Source: Flavobacteriaceae bacterium
GTDB taxonomy: Bacteria; Bacteroidota; Bacteroidia; Flavobacteriales; Flavobacteriaceae
DNA length: 5,914 bases
Direction of reading: 5' to 3'
Assembly (NCBI GenBank): GCA_018674025.1
Contig: JABHBC010000202.1
Location: forward strand, 1 to 5,914
Part shown: positions 1 to 5,914 of the stretch, in pieces
Layout of the letters: each line of letters opens with the position of its first letter
Position numbering within the stretch: the first letter of the stretch is position 1
Translations under genes and position numbers: made by a program
Notes under the pieces: model-generated
Database searches by the model: none
What the model saw: only the letters and a program-made list of their open reading frames with translations
What the model was told of the DNA's origin: nothing

Positions 1-364
1 TGTAGTTTCCAGCTGGAAGAGCAGTTATAGTCTGATTAACATATTGTCCATCAGGTCCACCAACTTTAAAAAATTTAAACATTCTATCTGCAGAATGACA
101 ATCTCCATTTGCTGTACTAGCTGAAGCGTAAGCTCCACCGGTTCCATTTGTCCAACCACCTAGATTGGCTGGGAAATTTCCACCACCATCTACACCAGTT
201 TCTGGTGTTGTAGAATATTGTCCAGTAGCAGTATTAATACCTGGATTTACCAGATACTCTTGCCCTACTTCCTGAGAGTTAATAGTTAAACTAAATAAGA
301 ATGCCATAGCAAAAAGACTGCTACGCCAAAATAATTTAGTTAAATTTTGAGTAATTTTTTTCAT
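1..364 (-). CDS. Secreted protein of unknown function, N-terminal part (C-terminus beyond left edge)
   Basis: The first 121 codons are visible, reading from ATG at 364 to the window edge, with no stop. Residues 1-31 look like a signal peptide: a basic n-region (K2, K3, K10, R14), a hydrophobic core at about 17-28, and a probable signal peptidase I cut near NSQ-E (30-32), a common ending in Bacteroidota. The mature part is rich in Gly, Asn, Thr and Ala, with the pattern 'GGWTNGTGG' (69-77) and 'YVNQTITALPAGNY' (108-121). Segments of the type 'Q-T-I-T-x-L-P-A-G-x-Y' are typical of beta-sandwich carbohydrate-binding or galactose-binding-like modules, so a glycan-binding or cell-surface protein is plausible but unproven. 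It lies downstream of the sulfatase operon on the same strand after 179 bases and has its own promoter-like box. The catalytic or sorting domains, if any, lie outside the window. Confidence 0.8.
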   Translation of the reverse strand, partial: MKKITQNLTKLFWRSSLFAMAFLFSLTINSQEVGQEYLVNPGINTATGQYSTTPETGVDGGGNFPANLGGWTNGTGGAYASASTANGDCHSADRMFKFFKVGGPDGQYVNQTITALPAGNY

Positions 365-543
365 AATTTAATTTTAGGTTAATAATAGTTATTTGTGTAA
401 TTTATTTTTGAAATAAGATTACAATATAACAAAATTAGGGCTATTAAAAAAAAATAAACTACTGGGAATTAACAGATTAATGTAAATTTTGAGTAAAAAA
501 ATAGCAAAAATGAAGATACTGATGCTGTTATTGAAACAAAAAA
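365..543. other. Intergenic region between sulfatase A and the secreted-protein gene
   Basis: These 179 bases are strongly AT-rich. They contain the promoter-like box at 437-430 and, read on the minus strand, a run of nine T (454-446) that is not preceded by a convincing GC-rich stem. I therefore do not call an intrinsic terminator, and read-through from the sulfatase operon into the downstream gene remains possible. The start at 364 is preceded by an A/T-rich stretch with no Shine-Dalgarno motif, as is usual in Bacteroidota. Confidence 0.5.
430..437 (-). promoter_or_regulatory. Bacteroidota-type -7 promoter box (TAATTTTG) for the secreted-protein gene
   Basis: Read on the minus strand, bases 437 to 430 are TAATTTTG, a full match to the Bacteroidota sigma-ABfr -7 consensus TANNTTTG. 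It would place transcription start near 424 and give an untranslated leader of about 60 bases before the ATG at 364. The upstream -33 element (TTG or TTTG) is not clean: the nearest candidate is TTTA at 458-455, with a 17-base spacer. The box alone can occur by chance in DNA this AT-rich. Confidence 0.4.
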
Positions 544-1962
544 TCAATGAAAAGAATTTATTAGTTTTATCGGCTTATTACGCCAATGAATACCTGGTTT
601 CCATTTTGGAGCACCAACCTGTTTTAAATAATTATCTAACAATAACTCTAGTTCCAAAGCTTTATTTATATCAAAAGATGATAGATCATTTTTTTCAGAT
701 AAATCTTTATCTAAATCAAATAACATTAATTGACCATTGTCATAGAATTTCATAAGTTTAAAATTTTCTAAAATAACTGCTGAGTGAGCTCTTTTTAAAG
801 CGATACCGTTTTCATAAGGTACATGAAAAAATAAACCATCTGTATTTCTATTTACTTTAGTTTTTTTATGATTTTTTAAAACATTTTTTAAACTCCCACC
901 ATCTAGAAACTTGTCATTTTTGATTTTTTTTCCTGCTAGATCAATTATAGTAGGTAAAATATCACTAAATGAAATTACCGATTTTGATTCTACATTTTTT
1001 TCTATACCTGGCCCAGTTACAATAAATGGAACTCTAATTCCACCTTCTGTTGCATCCCACTTACCTCTACTAAGTGGGTAATTAAAACTCTCTTTGTAAA
1101 ACCTTTTGGGTGGCATAACTGGAACAGAACCATTATCAGAGGTATAAATAATATATGTATTTTCTTCAATACCTAACTCTTCAATTTTATCAAATAGTAA
1201 GCCCAAGCTATCATCTAAATCTTCTGTCATTGCAGCAAAACCTGTGTGTTTTTGATATTTTCCCTTTGGAGTATTCTTATATTTTTTTAGTGTTTTTTCT
1301 CTCATTAAAACATTAGAATGGACCGCATAATGACTAAGCTGTAAAAAAAACGGATTATTTGATTTAGTTTGTCTATCAATAAATTCGATCGCATTTTTTG
1401 TTATACTAAACATTTTTTTTGGATCTTCATTAATTGTATTTTCCCATTGCACTCCCTGAGGTTTTTGAGTAAAAACACCATCTTTATTTCCAGTAGCCCC
1501 ATCACTCTCATCATAACCAAGAACTGAAGGACTTGAACCCATACCCCACTTACCAAAATGCGCAGTTACATAATCAGGGTTTATTGACTTTAATTGTTTA
1601 GGAATAGTAAAATCAGTTGAGTGATTAATGTGAGAAGTATTCATACCTACTCTAATCATTTTTAATCTTGCTGGAGTTTGACCGAATTGTATACTATATC
1701 TAGAAGGAGCACATACAGGAGCACTAGCATAAGCACTAGAAAATCGAATTCCTTTTTTTGCCAATTTTTCAATATTTGGAGTTTGATAAAAATCACTTTT
1801 AGAATTGATTTCATTATCCATCATTTGAACCGAGGTTCCGTTCCAACCTTGATCATCAACCAAAATTATAATAAAATTTGGGCTACTTTCTTTCTTATTT
1901 TTATTAGAGAAACTTGATAAAGAAAGAAGAAAAATAAGTACTGTAATTAAATTTAATTTCAT
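544..1962 (-). CDS. Sulfatase A: exported family S1 sulfatase, arylsulfatase-A type, with GKWG motif
   Basis: This is a 472-residue formylglycine-dependent sulfatase that would hydrolyse a sulfate ester on a glycan, probably in the periplasm. Residues 1-19 are a signal peptide (K2, hydrophobic 5-18). Metal-binding D36-D37 follow, then the signature C84-A-P-S-R88, with C84 the predicted formylglycine. Further sites are K138 (in FGKWG), H215 (in HYAVH), D276-N277 (in TSDNG), K301 and the EGGIRVP block (306-312). A 'GYDESDGATGN' segment (149-159) is shared with some marine arylsulfatase-like proteins. The usual GKWH histidine is replaced by G140. There is no C-terminal secretion-sorting domain, and the length is normal for the family. 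Its ATG overlaps the stop of sulfatase B (ATGA), indicating translational coupling and a last place in the three-gene operon. The family is secure; the subfamily and substrate are not. Confidence 0.93.
   Translation of the reverse strand: MKLNLITVLIFLLSLSSFSNKNKKESSPNFIIILVDDQGWNGTSVQMMDNEINSKSDFYQTPNIEKLAKKGIRFSSAYASAPVCAPSRYSIQFGQTPARLKMIRVGMNTSHINHSTDFTIPKQLKSINPDYVTAHFGKWGMGSSPSVLGYDESDGATGNKDGVFTQKPQGVQWENTINEDPKKMFSITKNAIEFIDRQTKSNNPFFLQLSHYAVHSNVLMREKTLKKYKNTPKGKYQKHTGFAAMTEDLDDSLGLLFDKIEELGIEENTYIIYTSDNGSVPVMPPKRFYKESFNYPLSRGKWDATEGGIRVPFIVTGPGIEKNVESKSVISFSDILPTIIDLAGKKIKNDKFLDGGSLKNVLKNHKKTKVNRNTDGLFFHVPYENGIALKRAHSAVILENFKLMKFYDNGQLMLFDLDKDLSEKNDLSSFDINKALELELLLDNYLKQVGAPKWKPGIHWRNKPIKLINSFH
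1959..1962 (-). other. ATGA stop/start overlap between sulfatases B and A
   Basis: Minus-strand bases 1962-1959 read ATGA: ATG starts sulfatase A and TGA (1961-1959) ends sulfatase B. This 4-base overlap is a classical sign of translational coupling by ribosome re-initiation. It also supports the chosen start for sulfatase A, which is followed directly by a good signal peptide. Confidence 0.9.
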
Positions 1963-3410
1963 AATCCATTTATATTAAAGCGGTATCTACTCTGTAATAA
2001 ACTACTTAAGGAATCTACTACATTTTTATATCTAATGTCATTTGATAGGTTAATAGTTTCGTCCTTATCGTTATTGTGATCAAATAACATATTTCCAATA
2101 AGTGGACGATTATCTTTGAGTTTTAGATATTCTGTGTAAGAGAAATCAGTTGTTTTAATAGTGTATCCTTTTGCGTTTTTCATAAAAACATGACTTTTAT
2201 TTTCAAACATAGGGTCTTTAAGAATATTTACAAGACTTTTTCCATCCAAAACGTGATCTGGACTTTCTAATCCCAAGAGATCTAAAACTGTTGGATAAAT
2301 ATCAACCAGTTCAACAAGAGAATTAGAATTAATAGATGACTTTGTCTTTGGATCATAAATTATAAGAGGAACCCTTCCAGAAATTCTATGACTTGTATAT
2401 TTCCCCCACTGAGAATGTTCCTTTAAGTTAAAACCATGATCGGAGACAAATATTATAATAGTATTTTCTAAAAGCTCTTCCTCTTCAAGTGTAATAATAA
2501 TTTTTCCAACTAAATGATCAACGTAAGAAACAGTTGAATAATATCCATGCTTAAGTTTTTTAGACAAATCTTCACTTAAATCTCCTTTTTTAGGAATTCC
2601 TAAATAACCATTAATTAACTCGCTATTGTTACTTATTGAAATGGAAGGTGAATTTAACGGAGGAATATCATTTTTAGGTAATTTAATTGATTCATAATCA
2701 TACATATCCCAAAATCTTTTTGGAGCTATAAATGGCAAGTGATTTGAAATAAAACCAGCTGTTAGAAAAAATGGAGAGGATTCATTTTTTAATCTTTTAA
2801 TATCTCTAATTACCTTATTAGTTAATAATCCATCAATTAAAACACTATCATCTACTACAGCTTTCTCAAAAGCAGGACCCTTTCCAGTTAGATTTTCTAA
2901 GTTTTTATTTTCATTAGTCTGGTAATCTTTCCATAAAGATTCCCACCAATCAATAGGTTTAATTTCTTTTGGACCTTCAAAAGCATATGGCCTCCATACC
3001 TCATCCCAATCTTCCCATTTATCATCTAAAAAATGATATATTTTTCCATTAGATATAGTTGTATATCCATTATTTTTCAAATGTTTTGGGAGTGAAACAA
3101 TTTCTTTTTTTTCTACATCTACCCTAGTTTTATAATCTACAAAATAATTTCTACTTGGATAAATACCAGTAAGCATACTTGCCCTTGAAGCACCACAGAC
3201 TGCAACATTTGCATAGGCTTCATTAAATTGAACACCAATTTTAGACAATTTATCTATGTTAGGACTATAAATATGAGTCGCACCATAAGAGTTTAACTCA
3301 GGCCTTAAGTCATCCATATATAACAATAAAACGTTAGGCTTCTTAATATTTTTCTGAGAAAAACAAATTGTTGCTAAAAAAAATATTAAAAATGTAAATT
3401 TTAAACGCAT
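1959..3410 (-). CDS. Sulfatase B: exported iduronate-2-sulfatase-like sulfatase (S1_7-like)
   Basis: This 483-residue protein resembles iduronate-2-sulfatase along its full length, including 'MDDLRPELNSYG' (32-43) and 'YYSTVSYVDHLVG' (290-302). Residues 1-19 form a signal peptide ending FSQ; C16 is not in a good lipobox, because the preceding residue is Ile. Every position matching the human enzyme's active site is present: D33-D34, C72, K123 and H126 (GKIYH), H224, D324-H325 and K337. The signature is CGASR (72-76), with Ala in the Pro position, which the S1 consensus allows. The family's usual 'KPH' before the conserved histidine is 'SNH' (222-224), a change near the substrate side. It should remove sulfate from a sugar, perhaps a 2-O-sulfate of a uronic acid or galactose-type residue; this is inferred from family only. 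It is the middle gene of the operon, 25 bases after sulfatase C and overlapping sulfatase A by 4. Confidence 0.94.
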   Translation of the reverse strand: MRLKFTFLIFFLATICFSQKNIKKPNVLLLYMDDLRPELNSYGATHIYSPNIDKLSKIGVQFNEAYANVAVCGASRASMLTGIYPSRNYFVDYKTRVDVEKKEIVSLPKHLKNNGYTTISNGKIYHFLDDKWEDWDEVWRPYAFEGPKEIKPIDWWESLWKDYQTNENKNLENLTGKGPAFEKAVVDDSVLIDGLLTNKVIRDIKRLKNESSPFFLTAGFISNHLPFIAPKRFWDMYDYESIKLPKNDIPPLNSPSISISNNSELINGYLGIPKKGDLSEDLSKKLKHGYYSTVSYVDHLVGKIIITLEEEELLENTIIIFVSDHGFNLKEHSQWGKYTSHRISGRVPLIIYDPKTKSSINSNSLVELVDIYPTVLDLLGLESPDHVLDGKSLVNILKDPMFENKSHVFMKNAKGYTIKTTDFSYTEYLKLKDNRPLIGNMLFDHNNDKDETINLSNDIRYKNVVDSLSSLLQSRYRFNINGL

Positions 3411-3435
3411 TTATCTTGTATTAAAATTATTTTCT

Positions 3436-4908
3436 TCAATTGTTAAATTTTCTATTTTTTACTATTGTTCTCAAATGCCAATCTCTGTCTGGATTATATT
3501 TATATTTTTTTTGAAGCCTTAAAGATTCTAGTCGTAATTCATTTTCTTTTTCATCGAATCTAGAATCATTTATTAAATTATTCATTTCACCAGGGTCATT
3601 TACTAGATCATATAATTCATCAATATCATTTTCAATAAATGATTCAACTAATTTAAATTCCATAGTTCTGACTGCAACTTGATTTGGGCCTGCATGAGGC
3701 CACTCAGAATCTCTGTAGTATTCAAATAAAAATGACTTCCTCCAATCAGAATCAGACTTACCAATTAATAAATCCAACATAGATTCTCCTTGCATATAAT
3801 CTGGTTTTTCAATTCCAGCTATATCTAAAATTGTGGGAGCTACATCTATGTTTAAACATTGATTACTAACAACTGATTGACCCTTAAAATACTTTGGATA
3901 ACGAATTAGCATTGGTACTCTCATAGAATTTTCGTAAGCTAATCTTTTGTCTTTAAAAGTATGTTCGCCCATAAAATATCCATTATCACTACTAAAAATC
4001 ACTACAGTATTTTCTAACTCACCTAACTCTTCTAAAGTTTTCAAAACAGTTCCTATTGACTCATCTACAGCAGCCAAACTCCTTAGTAATTTAATGTTTT
4101 TTTGATATCTAATTGGCCACTTAAGTTCTTCTAATTTTTTTGGAATGGGTAAATAATTTTTCCATTTAGCACCATATGTTTTTTTCCTTTGCCACTCTGG
4201 TTTACCATCAAAAGTTTCTTTATGTGTATCAAATGGTGGTTTTGGAAGATTCTCACCTATATATAATTTTTTATGTCTGGGTGCTGGTAGGTGTTTTTCA
4301 TGTACGGCTTTGTGCCATAAATTTAAAACAAATGGTTTTTTGCTTTCTCTTTTATTTATTAACCAATCAACAGTTTTATCAGTTAAAATATCGGTTATAT
4401 AACCCTTTTCTTGATACTCTAATCCGTTATCATTGACTTCTGGATTAAAGTAATCACCTTGACCATTGAAACTATACCAGTAGTCAAACCCAGGTCTTAT
4501 ATGTTTTTTTCCTTTACTGTGTGCCATGTGAATTTTACCAATATGCGCTGATTGATAGCCTTGCTTTTGCAAGTGAGTGGCATAAGAGGGAAATTTATTC
4601 CAATTTGGATCTACATGACGGTTATTTTGATTGACGCCGTGAATATGTGGATATGTTCCATTTAAAAAACTAGCTCTAGAAGGAGAGCATATAGATTGTG
4701 TAACAAAAAAATTCTCCACATTTACTCCTTCATTAGCTAATCTATCTATATTGGGTGTTTTTAAAAATGGATATCTTCCAGAAAATCCATTAGCATCATA
4801 AGGAAGATCATCTACTAGAATAAATAAAAAATTAGGCTGAGTTTTATTTTCCTGCGATAAGACAAAAAAATTGATCAACAATAGTGGTAAAAACTTTATT
4901 AAATTCAT
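3436..4908 (-). CDS. Sulfatase C: exported family S1 sulfatase, N-acetylglucosamine-6-sulfatase type (S1_11-like)
   Basis: This 490-residue protein has a signal peptide at 1-19 (K5, hydrophobic 6-17, ending LSQ-E). Sulfatase landmarks in order are D33-D34, the signature C74-S-P-S-R78 (C74 the formylglycine precursor), G124-K125-I-H127 (Ile in place of the common Trp), K200 and H203 in HKAVH, D308-N309 (SSDNGYFMGEH), and K321 in DKR. 'SFNGQGDYFNP' (146-156), 'GYITDILTDK' (169-178) and 'PAPRH' (208-212) follow the pattern I recall from Bacteroides S1_11 enzymes acting on 6-O-sulfated N-acetylglucosamine, so an exo-acting sugar sulfatase is likely. Related subfamilies share these motifs, so the assignment is tentative. 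The C-terminal block 'ELYDLVNDPGEMNNL' (454-468) is typical of the family. It is the first gene of the operon and probably sets its expression, and it is divergent from sulfatase D. No Shine-Dalgarno sequence is seen. Confidence 0.93.
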   Translation of the reverse strand: MNLIKFLPLLLINFFVLSQENKTQPNFLFILVDDLPYDANGFSGRYPFLKTPNIDRLANEGVNVENFFVTQSICSPSRASFLNGTYPHIHGVNQNNRHVDPNWNKFPSYATHLQKQGYQSAHIGKIHMAHSKGKKHIRPGFDYWYSFNGQGDYFNPEVNDNGLEYQEKGYITDILTDKTVDWLINKRESKKPFVLNLWHKAVHEKHLPAPRHKKLYIGENLPKPPFDTHKETFDGKPEWQRKKTYGAKWKNYLPIPKKLEELKWPIRYQKNIKLLRSLAAVDESIGTVLKTLEELGELENTVVIFSSDNGYFMGEHTFKDKRLAYENSMRVPMLIRYPKYFKGQSVVSNQCLNIDVAPTILDIAGIEKPDYMQGESMLDLLIGKSDSDWRKSFLFEYYRDSEWPHAGPNQVAVRTMEFKLVESFIENDIDELYDLVNDPGEMNNLINDSRFDEKENELRLESLRLQKKYKYNPDRDWHLRTIVKNRKFNN

Positions 4909-4937
4909 CTTATATAAAAATAAATAATTAACAACAT

Positions 4938-4974
4938 AAATATTACAAGATACTGACTCATTAATGTAATATTT
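4938..4974. repeat. Inverted repeat with 10-base perfect arms
   Basis: AAATATTACA (4938-4947) and TGTAATATTT (4965-4974) are exact reverse complements separated by 17 bases. The right arm overlaps the near-match to a -7 box at 4968-4975. A dimeric regulator site is possible, but the arms are almost all A/T, so chance is a real alternative. Confidence 0.5.
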
Positions 4975-5014
4975 GAAGTTATTTTAAAAATATTGATGAT
5001 TATTGAATGTAATA
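4963..5014 (+). repeat. Direct repeat AATGTAATA, two copies 43 bases apart
   Basis: AATGTAATA occurs at 4963-4971 and again at 5006-5014. The 43-base offset is close to four helical turns. Each copy lies within or across one of the two inverted repeats. The match is exact over 9 bases, but in such AT-rich DNA a repeat of this size is only mildly surprising. Confidence 0.4.
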
Positions 5015-5023
5015 GCTTCAATA
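5001..5023. repeat. Inverted repeat with 7-base arms and a half-site copy upstream
   Basis: TATTGAA (5001-5007) and TTCAATA (5017-5023) are exact reverse complements around a 9-base centre. A further TATTGA lies at 4991-4996, exactly 10 bases (about one helical turn) before the left arm. This spacing would suit a protein binding the same DNA face, but no regulator family is identified. Confidence 0.45.
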
Positions 5024-5097
5024 CTTTCATTTAAATAATTAAAATTTATATATAAAAATATTAATTTTATAAATTAAGAACAATACATCTAAGACTT

Positions 5098-5914
5098 TTG
5101 AAAAATCAAATTTTAAACTCCAAAAACATATTGATAGCTATATCAATATCTATAATATTTATTTTTAATGTAGAATCTTCTAACAAAGAAGATAAACCAC
5201 CCAACATTGTATTTATAATGTCAGACGATCATGCAGTCAGTGCTGTTAGTGCTTACAACGATTGGCTAGCCAAATCTGCACCAACTCCAAATATTGATAG
5301 AATTGCACATGAAGGTATGTTAATGAATAAAACCTTCAACACCAATAGTATCTGTGGTCCGAGTAGAGCTGCTATTCTTACTGGAAAATATGCACATATT
5401 AATGGTTTTTATAAAAATGAAGGAGGAGGAGATTTTGATGGAACTCAGCAAACTTTTCCAAAAATTTTACAAAAAAATGGCTATCAAACTGCTGTAATTG
5501 GAAAATGGCATCTTGGAACTACTCCAACAGGTTTTGATTATTCAAAAGTAATGATAAATCACGGCGGACAAGGAACGTATTATAACACTGTATTTTTAGA
5601 AAATGGTAAAGATACTATCAGAGAAACCAAAAGACATTCAACAGAGCAGGTAGCTTATGATGCTTTAAACTGGCTTGACAAAGAGAGGGATAAAAACAAG
5701 CCTTTCATGCTAATGTATCAATTCAAAGCACCTCATAGACCATGGACACCAAACAGTAAGTTTAACTCACTATTTACTGATGATTTGCCATATCCAGAAA
5801 CATTTAATGATGACTACGAAGGTAGGTTAGCTGCATCTGAAAACATGCTTGAGATAGAAAATCATATGAATAGAAAAGACCTAAAACTAACACCACCAAA
5901 AGGCTTATCTCAAA
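5098..5914 (+). CDS. Sulfatase D: exported family S1 sulfatase, N-acetylglucosamine-6-sulfatase type (S1_11-like), N-terminal part, TTG start
   Basis: 272 complete codons are visible and the gene runs off the right edge; relatives are usually around 500 residues, so about half is present. The frame is open from 5065 and contains no ATG before 5218, which lies inside the core motif MSDDH. TTG at 5098 gives an n-region with K2 and K9, a hydrophobic stretch at 11-22 and a proper signal peptide, so I choose it. Sulfatase landmarks are D43-D44, C86-G-P-S-R90 (C86 the formylglycine precursor), G135-K136-W-H138, and K210 and H213 in FKAPH. 'HGGQGTYYN' and 'APHRPW' follow the S1_11 pattern of 6-O-sulfated N-acetylglucosamine sulfatases. 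It is divergent from sulfatase C, to which it is related but clearly not a recent duplicate. The DNG block, the second catalytic Lys and the C-terminus are outside the window. Confidence 0.9.
   Translation, partial: MKNQILNSKNILIAISISIIFIFNVESSNKEDKPPNIVFIMSDDHAVSAVSAYNDWLAKSAPTPNIDRIAHEGMLMNKTFNTNSICGPSRAAILTGKYAHINGFYKNEGGGDFDGTQQTFPKILQKNGYQTAVIGKWHLGTTPTGFDYSKVMINHGGQGTYYNTVFLENGKDTIRETKRHSTEQVAYDALNWLDKERDKNKPFMLMYQFKAPHRPWTPNSKFNSLFTDDLPYPETFNDDYEGRLAASENMLEIENHMNRKDLKLTPPKGLSQ

Larger units (their letters stand above)
4909..5097. promoter_or_regulatory. Divergent intergenic region controlling sulfatases C and D
   Basis: These 189 AT-rich bases separate two outward-reading sulfatase genes, so both promoters should lie here. 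I find no full TANNTTTG on either strand. The closest is AATATTTG at 4968-4975 (plus strand, one mismatch), which lacks a TTG at the expected distance. The region instead contains two perfect short inverted repeats and a 9-base direct repeat, listed separately, which could be regulator sites. No gene is seen here. Confidence 0.5.

Noticed and set aside
440..475. Possible rho-independent terminator after sulfatase A (run of nine T on the minus strand)
   Set aside because: Only a 3-base stem (CTG/CAG) can be formed ahead of the T run; poly-T tracts are common throughout this AT-rich DNA.
489..755. 88-residue plus-strand open frame overlapping the 3' end of sulfatase A
   Set aside because: It lies mostly antisense to well-supported coding sequence, has no recognisable domain, and its composition reflects the reverse complement of an AT-rich gene.
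1678..1917. 79-residue plus-strand open frame
   Set aside because: It is antisense to the signal-peptide and active-site part of sulfatase A; the Ser/Arg-rich and Ile/Phe-rich product is a shadow.
3358..3368. Lipoprotein cleavage site at C16 of sulfatase B
   Set aside because: The residue before Cys is Ile and the Leu is not at -3, so it does not fit a lipobox; the FSQ ending fits signal peptidase I.
4176..4436. 86-residue plus-strand open frame with hydrophobic stretches
   Set aside because: It is fully inside sulfatase C on the opposite strand; the hydrophobicity arises from the complement of Lys/Asn codons and is not evidence of a membrane protein.
5093..5100. TTTTG at the start of sulfatase D as part of a -7 promoter box
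   Set aside because: The TA at the required distance is missing, and the TTG is better explained as the start codon.
3436..5914. Sulfatases C and D as a recent tandem/inverted duplication
   Set aside because: They share family motifs only; the regions between motifs (for example around GQGDYFNP and GQGTYYN) differ in length and sequence, so they look like old paralogues or independent acquisitions.

Overview
The window is AT-rich (by eye, G+C near 30%). It reads as a polysaccharide-utilisation segment from a bacterium of the Bacteroidota, most likely a marine or other aquatic Flavobacteriia-type organism. The evidence is Lys/Asn/Ile-rich proteins, signal peptides ending in Ser-Gln ('SQ'), start sites without Shine-Dalgarno sequences, one good match to the Bacteroidota -7 promoter box (TANNTTTG), and four sulfatase genes packed together. 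No SusC/SusD, glycoside hydrolase, regulator, RNA gene, CRISPR or mobile element is visible.

Layout. Minus strand, in transcription order: sulfatase C (4908-3436), sulfatase B (3410-1959) and sulfatase A (1962-544). The C-B gap is 25 bases and B/A overlap by 4 bases (ATGA), so these three are very probably one operon. After a 179-base gap, a fourth minus-strand gene starts at 364 and runs off the left edge; it encodes a secreted protein of unknown function. Plus strand: a fourth sulfatase (D) diverges from C, starts most plausibly at a TTG codon at 5098, and runs off the right edge. The 189-base C/D intergenic region carries several short inverted and direct repeats and probably holds the control elements for both directions.

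How the genes work together. All four sulfatases are family S1 (formylglycine-dependent, alkaline-phosphatase-like fold). Each has a signal peptide and a cysteine in the C-X-P/A-S-R signature, so each should be exported and needs a formylglycine-generating enzyme encoded elsewhere. They are clearly different from each other: B resembles iduronate-2-sulfatase (S1_7-like), C and D resemble the N-acetylglucosamine-6-sulfatase type (S1_11-like), and A is an arylsulfatase-A-type enzyme with an unusual GKWG motif. Four different specificities side by side suggest stepwise removal of several sulfate ester types from one complex sulfated glycan, such as an algal polysaccharide or a glycosaminoglycan. 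The actual substrate cannot be read from this window.
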